A DNA stretch of 64,000 nucleotides from an uncultured Colwellia sp. (lineage in GTDB: Bacteria; Pseudomonadota; Gammaproteobacteria; Enterobacterales; Alteromonadaceae). The translations under genes were made by a program, and so were the position numbers. Location: assembly GCA_913061475.1 (NCBI GenBank), contig CAJXUN010000002.1, positions 1 through 64,000 on the forward strand. Reading direction: 5' to 3'. This document shows positions 58,939 through 64,000 of this stretch, piece by piece. The notes below the pieces were generated by a model. It searched no databases. It saw only the letters and a program-made list of their open reading frames with translations, and was not told the DNA's origin. Numbering within the stretch: the first letter of the stretch is position 1; every line of letters begins with the position of its first letter.

Positions 58939-59435
58939 TGGCTGAAATTTATATTTCCCTTGGTAGTAATATTAATCGTCAACATCACATTGAACAGGGT
59001 CTTAATGCCTTAACTGACGAGTTTGGTGTACTTACCTTGTCGTCGTTGTTTGAAAGTGAAGCTGTTGGCTTTGCGGGTAAGGCTTTTTACAATATGGTGG
59101 TGGCTGTTAATACATCACTTAGCCTAACTGAAGTAGCGACAAGGTTACGCGCGATAGAGTTTGCTCATGGTCGAAGTGAGCATGCTAAGAAGTTTAGCCC
59201 GCGTACGTTAGATCTAGATTTGTTACTTTATGATGATATTATTGCCCAATATCCAGCGCAAATACCGCGTGATGAAATTACCAAAAACGCCTTTGTACTA
59301 TGGCCGTTAGCCGAAATTGCGGGACACTTGATGCACCCAGTTGTTAGCCAGAGCTATAACGAGTTATGGCAGCAATATGACAAACAGCAACAACAATTAA
59401 AAAAAGTGCCTTTAGTTTGGGCAAGATTAACATAG
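58938..59435 (+). CDS. folK: 2-amino-4-hydroxy-6-hydroxymethyldihydropteridine diphosphokinase
   Basis: The 165-residue kinase transfers pyrophosphate to hydroxymethyl-dihydropterin, the step after FolB. It has ISLGSNINRQHHIEQGL, FYNMVVAVNTSLSL, and the signature KFSPRTLDLDLLLYDD. Its ATG shares one base with the folB TAA, so the two consecutive pathway enzymes are coupled. uppP follows by 15 bases. Confidence 0.96.
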   Translation: MAEIYISLGSNINRQHHIEQGLNALTDEFGVLTLSSLFESEAVGFAGKAFYNMVVAVNTSLSLTEVATRLRAIEFAHGRSEHAKKFSPRTLDLDLLLYDDIIAQYPAQIPRDEITKNAFVLWPLAEIAGHLMHPVVSQSYNELWQQYDKQQQQLKKVPLVWARLT

Positions 59436-59450
59436 GGAAGTAGTAGAAAA

Positions 59451-60251
59451 ATGAGCACAATTAACGTTTTTATTTTAGCCATTATTCAGGGGTTAACAGA
59501 GTTTCTACCGATATCGAGTTCGGCACACTTAATTTTACCTTCGGCTATTTTAGGTTGGAAAGATCAGGGCATCGCCTTTGATGTTGCAGTTCATGTTGGT
59601 ACGTTATTAGCGGTTGTGCTCTATTTCCGTAAAGAAGTTGGCAGTATGGCAGTGGCTTGGTTTGGTACATTGAAAGGTCAACGAGATAACTTTGACGGCA
59701 AACTGGCTTGGTGGATTATTTTTGCGACCATTCCTGCGGGTTTATTTGGTCTACTCGGCAAAGATTTTATTGAAGAGCATTTACGCTCAGCACTTGTTAT
59801 TGCGGCAACAACACTATTGTTTGGGTTTTTACTTGGTTTTGCTGATATTAAAGCGAAACAAAATAAGAGTATTGAAAACTTAGGGTTCAAAGGTGCGATG
59901 TTGATCGGTTTAGCGCAGGCTGTGGCGTTAATTCCGGGTACGTCGCGTTCTGGCATTACCATGACTATCGGTTTAATGTTAGGGTTAAGTCGAGAAAATG
60001 CCGCCCGTTTTTCTTTCCTGTTATCTATTCCTGCAATTGCTATGGCCGGAAGTTATTTAACCTTAAAATTAATTTTAGAAGCTGAAGTCGTTGACTGGTC
60101 AGCAATGGGTTTAGGCAGTATTTTAGCCTTTGTTAGCGCATATGCGTGTATTCATTACTTTCTCATTTTAGTGAGTAAAGTGGGTATGATGCCATTCGTG
60201 ATTTATCGTCTTGTGCTTGGCGCTGGTCTGCTTTGGTTTGTGCTTGGTTAG
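59451..60251 (+). CDS. uppP: Undecaprenyl-diphosphate phosphatase
   Basis: The 266-residue membrane enzyme of the BacA type recycles the lipid carrier of cell-wall synthesis. The two active-site motifs are clear: [16 protein letters not shown] near residue 15 and [22 protein letters not shown] near residue 160. Eight membrane helices are expected. It ends the folB-folK-uppP operon and is followed by a terminator. Confidence 0.97.
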   Translation: MSTINVFILAIIQGLTEFLPISSSAHLILPSAILGWKDQGIAFDVAVHVGTLLAVVLYFRKEVGSMAVAWFGTLKGQRDNFDGKLAWWIIFATIPAGLFGLLGKDFIEEHLRSALVIAATTLLFGFLLGFADIKAKQNKSIENLGFKGAMLIGLAQAVALIPGTSRSGITMTIGLMLGLSRENAARFSFLLSIPAIAMAGSYLTLKLILEAEVVDWSAMGLGSILAFVSAYACIHYFLILVSKVGMMPFVIYRLVLGAGLLWFVLG

Positions 60252-60274
60252 TTGTACAATATAGTCAATTTTAG

Positions 60275-60295
60275 AACGCGCTTTGGCGCGTTTTT
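60275..60295 (+). terminator. Terminator after uppP
   Basis: The stem AACGCGC / GCGCGTT with the loop TTTG is followed by a T run. Confidence 0.9.
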
Positions 60296-60449
60296 GTTAT
60301 ACATATACTGATGCCAATCGTGAAACACCGGCATTTTTTTCTACTTATGCAGTACTAATGGACTATTGGGCTTTCTTTATAGCTTAGGTAAACTTTAGTT
60401 CTGAATTGAACATGGTAGATATTCACCCTATTTAGAAGTGAGATTTTTG

Positions 60450-61604
60450 ATGGATTTGTCTTTAACTGAAGAGCAGATGATGATTCAAGATATGGCGAAA
60501 AAGTTTGCCGAGAGTGAACTTGCGCCGGTGGCCGCGCAGCTTGATGAAACCATGGATCAAAAGCTGTTTTTAGCTAACTTAGCACAACTGACTGAGCTTG
60601 GTTTTATGGGCTTAAACATTAAAGCTGAGTATGGCGGTGTTGAGGCGGGTAGTGTTGCTTTTAGTTTAGCGATCACAGAACTTGCTCGCGCTTGTGCTTC
60701 AACCGCAGTCACGACATCCGTGACTAATATGGTTGCCGAAGTTATCCAAGCTGTTGGCAATGAAGAGCAAAAGCAAAAGCATTTACCGAAACTGTGCAGT
60801 GGCGAATATCGTGCAGGTGGCTTTTGTTTGACAGAAGCAACAGCCGGCTCAGATCCAGCCGGAATGAAAACTCAGGCGGTTAAAGATGGTGATGATTACA
60901 TTATAAGTGGCAGTAAACTCTATATTACCAGTGGTTCATTTTCTGATGTTTTTGTGGTTTGGGCGGTAACGGATCCAGAAGCAAAAAAAGGTAAAGGAAT
61001 TTCGTGTTTTATTGTTGAAGCCAATACTGCAGGTATTACTATTGGTAAAGCTGAAGGAAAAATGGGCCAAAAAGCGTCACCGACCAATGAAGTGCATTTC
61101 GATAAATGTCGAGTACCTGCATCAGCCATGATGGGGCCGAAAAATAAAGGTTTTGGTGTTGCTGTTGGTGAGCTTGCTGGTGGTCGTATTGGTATTGGTT
61201 CGTTAGCGCTGGGTGTTGGTCTTGCTGCCCTCGATTATGCCAAAGCTCATATTGTTGAGCGTAAACAATTTGGTCAGTCATTGGCAAATTTTCAAGGTTT
61301 ACAGTGGAAGCTTGCTGAGCGCTATACCGAAATGGAAGCGGCGCGTTTATTGTTAATGCAAGCGGCATACACCAAAGAACAAGGGCAACCTTTTGGTATG
61401 GCAGCGTCAATGGCAAAGTTATTTGCCACTGAAAACGCTAATAAAGCCTGCTATGACGCATTGCAGTTAATGGGGGGCGCTGGTTATATTCGAGAATACC
61501 CGCTCGAGCGTATGGCACGTGATGTACGCGTAACCTCGATTTATGAAGGCACAAGTGAAATTCAAAAGGTCATTATCGCTCGCGAATTGTTGCAACACGT
61601 TTAA
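60450..61604 (+). CDS. Acyl-CoA dehydrogenase, short/branched-chain type
   Basis: The 384-residue flavoenzyme begins LSLTEEQMMIQDMAKKFAE and has the FAD-binding FCLTEATAGSDPAGM and LYITSGSFSDVFVVWAV. Next come the conserved ERKQFGQSLANFQGLQWKLAE and QLMGGAGYIREYPLERMARDVRV, and the catalytic glutamate in SIYEGTSEIQKVII. It would oxidise a short or branched acyl-CoA. The start is the ATG of MDLSL; a GTG four codons earlier is possible. No other fatty-acid genes are adjacent, so the substrate is open. Confidence 0.93.
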   Translation: MDLSLTEEQMMIQDMAKKFAESELAPVAAQLDETMDQKLFLANLAQLTELGFMGLNIKAEYGGVEAGSVAFSLAITELARACASTAVTTSVTNMVAEVIQAVGNEEQKQKHLPKLCSGEYRAGGFCLTEATAGSDPAGMKTQAVKDGDDYIISGSKLYITSGSFSDVFVVWAVTDPEAKKGKGISCFIVEANTAGITIGKAEGKMGQKASPTNEVHFDKCRVPASAMMGPKNKGFGVAVGELAGGRIGIGSLALGVGLAALDYAKAHIVERKQFGQSLANFQGLQWKLAERYTEMEAARLLLMQAAYTKEQGQPFGMAASMAKLFATENANKACYDALQLMGGAGYIREYPLERMARDVRVTSIYEGTSEIQKVIIARELLQHV

Positions 61605-61654
61605 GTAAGCGTAATAACTATTTTAAACGGATATAAGCTGAGCATATATCCGTT

Positions 61655-62635
61655 TTATGATTTTTTACACGCTAAATCTAACCAACTATCGACTTCGATA
61701 TGATATTTTTCCATCCATATTTTAGCTGCATCTGCTTCACTTTTACCGTCGAGGACAGCCAATTTTGCTGCATCTGCAATCATTTGATTAGTTAAATCGA
61801 TATTTTTCACGAGCTGATATATACAGGGCCATTGCTTTTTTAATCCTGGCCATGCGGCTTTTTTTAACCAACCATTAGTGGGATTTTCACAGTCTTTTAC
61901 TAAATTCTTGTTAATACCCCAACTGGCGTTTAATTCACACTCTTTGCTATAAGCTGGAAACTTTACAAAGCTACCAATAATTTGATTATCAATCCAGTTA
62001 GGCGTCCAATTAAGTAGTATAATAGGCTGTTGATTTTTTGTCGCCTGTGCTAATTTTTGCCAAACTTGAATGTCATTTTCAAATCGATGAATAGTAAAAT
62101 TTAATTCTAAAGCGCGAATAATATCGGCATCACCGTAGTCCCATGGGCCAGCGTAATACACACCTTTACCTGCTGACTCTGGGGTTGAAAAAATAGCTGA
62201 ACAGGCATTCATTGCTCGCCAATCGGGTAACCCAGGACACAACTTCTCAACATACTCTGGGTACCACCAATCTTCTTTACCCTGCGCACTATGCTGGCCC
62301 ATATCAATAATATGGCCTTGTGCGACCATACGCTTAAAGTCTCTAGCCATCGAGGCTTGCCAGACCTCTAATTGAATATGGACCAAGCCTTTAGGCAACG
62401 CGCCCCATTGATCGATTGCACTTATATCTTTATATTCAACAGTCTCACCTAATGACTGAATCATCTGACCTAATGCTGTTGAAATTACGCGCTGACTAGC
62501 CCAATGATTTAGTGGTAAGGTAATCACCTTTTTACTGTTACTAAAGGCTGCTGGCACGCTGTTAGAGGCAATAAAAATAAAAGAAATGCCGGTCAATAAA
62601 ATTAATCTTCTTGTTAAGCCATTTATTTTCTGCAT
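61655..62635 (-). CDS. Glycine betaine/proline-type ABC substrate-binding protein (OpuAC/ProX family)
   Basis: The 326-residue exported protein has a signal peptide (residues about 8-29) and the OpuAC pattern: ITLPLNHWASQRVISTALGQMI, LVHIQLEVWQASM, GKEDWWYPEYV, GPWDYGDADIIRALEL and ILLNWTPNWID. Tryptophans of the type that cage quaternary amines are frequent. No permease or ATPase gene is adjacent, so it is a solitary binding protein. It could serve a transporter encoded elsewhere or a BCCT/sensor system. The ligand is inferred. Confidence 0.85.
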   Translation of the reverse strand: MQKINGLTRRLILLTGISFIFIASNSVPAAFSNSKKVITLPLNHWASQRVISTALGQMIQSLGETVEYKDISAIDQWGALPKGLVHIQLEVWQASMARDFKRMVAQGHIIDMGQHSAQGKEDWWYPEYVEKLCPGLPDWRAMNACSAIFSTPESAGKGVYYAGPWDYGDADIIRALELNFTIHRFENDIQVWQKLAQATKNQQPIILLNWTPNWIDNQIIGSFVKFPAYSKECELNASWGINKNLVKDCENPTNGWLKKAAWPGLKKQWPCIYQLVKNIDLTNQMIADAAKLAVLDGKSEADAAKIWMEKYHIEVDSWLDLACKKS

Positions 62636-63062
62636 TAGTTCACCTTGGTAATCGCTGTAATAACAGCAAAAAAAACAACGCTAGGTATAATGTTCACTAA
62701 ATCCTGCACGTACTAGTATTTACTACAGGGGCGTTCTTTATCTCGGCGCTATTAGGCAAGCGCCTTATGAGATTGTAGCAATAATATCACCAAGCTCTTG
62801 CGGTAAGTTATAAATTTCGAGATTAAGTGGCTAGTTATTGTATAAAACACTAAAAAATGAGACTAAAAAATACAGTTGCGTTAACCTTAAGCGTTAGGCA
62901 CAATCACTTTGATATGACGCAATAAAATGTCAGCCTTGAAAATAAAGCCTCCTATCTCGCTAAAGGTGATTACGCGCATAATAAATATTTCCTAAAATTG
63001 CTTGTATCCTCAGTGTTTGACCCAATTAAAAACTATATGTATTTATTATTGGAACTGCCTTG
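62636..63062. other. Divergent intergenic region before the YbbN-like gene
   Basis: These 427 bases hold promoters for the binding protein (minus) and the YbbN-like gene (plus). A small inverted repeat, GGCGCT...AGCGCC, lies at 62745-62764 and a weaker one, GCTGT-AATA-ACAGC, at 62654-62667. I see no ORF or RNA gene. Confidence 0.45.
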
Positions 63063-63908
63063 ATGACAAACGCTCTTGCGATCACCTTAGAAAACTTTCA
63101 ACAAGTTATTATCGAAGAATCAAAAGCTCAACTTGTATTGGTCGACTTTTGGGCTCAGCAAATTCCTGAAAGTGTTGAATTACGAGATAAGCTAGCGACA
63201 GCATTGGCTAATCATGGCGATACCATACTATTGGCAACCGTCGATTGTGAAACGCAGGGACAAATTGCCCAGCAGTTTGGTATCCAAGGTTTACCAACGG
63301 CTGTTTTAGTGAAAGATGGTCAACCGCTTGACGGCCTAACTGGACCACAAACCGACGAAAGTATTAGTGAGTTTTTAGCCAAATACTTACCAAAAGAGCA
63401 AGATGCGCTATTGGCGCAAGCTAAAAATTTACTAGCTGAAAGTAAAGTTTCTGAAGCATTCCCTGTTATTAGCCAAGCGTATCAACTAGATAGTGAGCGC
63501 GCTGATATTAAATTGGTGCTAGCCAATGTTTATATTCAAACAGGTAAAATCACTGAGGCCGAGGCGTTATTGCAAAGCATAAAAATGATCGATCAAGACA
63601 GTGAATATCAATCATTAATGGCAAAACTTGAATTGGCTAATCAGGCAGCTGACTCTCCTGAGATACAAGCCCTTGAACAACAGTTGATTAATGAACCTGA
63701 TAACGTTGAATTGCAACAAAAACTGGCAGCACAATATAGTCAAGTCAATCGTCATGATGATGCCTTGGCTATCTTGTTTCGCTTAGTGCAAACCAACGGT
63801 GCAGATATAAGCAGCAAAGACTTATTGCTTGATGTCTTGAAATCATTACCTGATGGTGATGCGTTGGCGAGTAAGTATCGACGTAAGCTTTACACTTTGA
63901 TGTATTAA
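63063..63908 (+). CDS. Thioredoxin-fold TPR co-chaperone YbbN/CnoX-like
   Basis: The 281-residue protein has an N-terminal thioredoxin domain (LENFQQVIIEESKAQLVLVDFW, QQFGIQGLPTAVLVKDG with the cis-proline) and C-terminal tetratricopeptide helices (residues about 115-281). The active site reads WAQQIPES at residues 30-37, with no cysteines, so it cannot act as a disulfide reductase. YbbN/CnoX proteins also lack the classical CGPC and act as holdases with DnaK/GroEL. The start is the ATG with GGA nine bases upstream; a TTG just before it is less likely. Confidence 0.88.
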   Translation: MTNALAITLENFQQVIIEESKAQLVLVDFWAQQIPESVELRDKLATALANHGDTILLATVDCETQGQIAQQFGIQGLPTAVLVKDGQPLDGLTGPQTDESISEFLAKYLPKEQDALLAQAKNLLAESKVSEAFPVISQAYQLDSERADIKLVLANVYIQTGKITEAEALLQSIKMIDQDSEYQSLMAKLELANQAADSPEIQALEQQLINEPDNVELQQKLAAQYSQVNRHDDALAILFRLVQTNGADISSKDLLLDVLKSLPDGDALASKYRRKLYTLMY

Positions 63909-64000
63909 TGATTTCAAAATAGTCGCATTTTAAAACCGATAAAGCATAACAATGTTTAATTACTTTTAACGATACGTTGTTATGCTTTTTTTAGGCTATT

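Noticed and set aside
61039-61416. 125-codon frame antisense to the acyl-CoA dehydrogenase
   Set aside because: It is fully contained opposite a conserved enzyme gene and has no recognisable features.
62654-62667. GCTGT-AATA-ACAGC inverted repeat next to a poly-A run considered as a terminator
   Set aside because: On the minus strand the T run precedes the stem, and on the plus strand no T run follows, so it is not a terminator.
63150-63173. YbbN-like protein without thioredoxin cysteines considered as a broken thioredoxin
   Set aside because: The YbbN/CnoX family naturally lacks the CGPC site and has a TPR tail, so this is normal for the family.

Overview
The window is a low-GC gammaproteobacterial chromosome segment. 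The gene content and order point to the Alteromonadales, most likely a Colwellia- or Thalassotalea-like marine bacterium. The supporting evidence is the conserved block lptD-surA-pdxA-rsmA-apaG-apaH with folA nearby, an intact rpsU/dnaG/rpoD macromolecular-synthesis operon, and many outer-membrane and TonB-type proteins. The genus is an inference from memory of such gene sets, not a computed placement.

Layout. 0-5 kb: an APH/NahK-like sugar kinase, then a minus-strand operon of MipA/OmpV protein, DUF3019 protein, response regulator and sensor kinase. 5-11.2 kb: a LysR regulator divergent from glutaryl-CoA dehydrogenase, then a fused alpha/beta 2-oxoacid dehydrogenase E1 overlapping a FabD-fold acyltransferase that lacks the malonate-binding arginine, then argR. 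11.2-18.5 kb: a 51-bp tandem repeat, galM, ispB, divergent rplU-rpmA-cgtA, folA and a chemoreceptor. 18.7-28.4 kb: apaH-apaG-rsmA-pdxA-surA-lptD on the minus strand, divergent from an amgK/murU-like pair and djlA. 28.5-31.9 kb: a putative zinc-acquisition cluster with a small HCxLC protein, a His-rich outer-membrane protein, a ZnuA-like binding protein and a ZnuB-like permease, but no ATPase. 32.2-34.8 kb: a TonB-dependent receptor.

35-46.3 kb is the accessory region. It holds a 2263-residue exported SpvB/FG-GAP/RHS protein with a variable C-terminal tip, a small membrane protein directly downstream that is a candidate immunity protein, a truncated unknown gene, a tandem pair of REP-associated tyrosine transposase (RAYT-type) copies bounded by matching inverted ends, and a truncated tyrosine integrase beside the 3' end of a tRNA-Ile2(CAU) gene. 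Both genes touching the transposase element lack their 3' ends and point towards each other. This fits the decayed edge of a tRNA-anchored island that lost its body by deletion.

46.5-51.6 kb: a surface choice-of-anchor B protein with a GlyGly-CTERM tail, divergent from an MbnP/MbnH metallo-mystery pair. It is followed by a tiny ORF bracketed by 15-bp inverted repeats and carrying a 7-bp tandem repeat. 51.7-64 kb returns to core genes: rpoD, dnaG, GatB/YqeY, rpsU, tsaD, plsY, folB, folK, uppP, an acyl-CoA dehydrogenase, a solitary glycine-betaine-type binding protein and a YbbN/CnoX-like co-chaperone.

The best candidates for something poorly described are the fused E1 plus altered acyltransferase pair, the RHS tip with its candidate immunity protein, and the MbnPH locus with its divergent surface protein.
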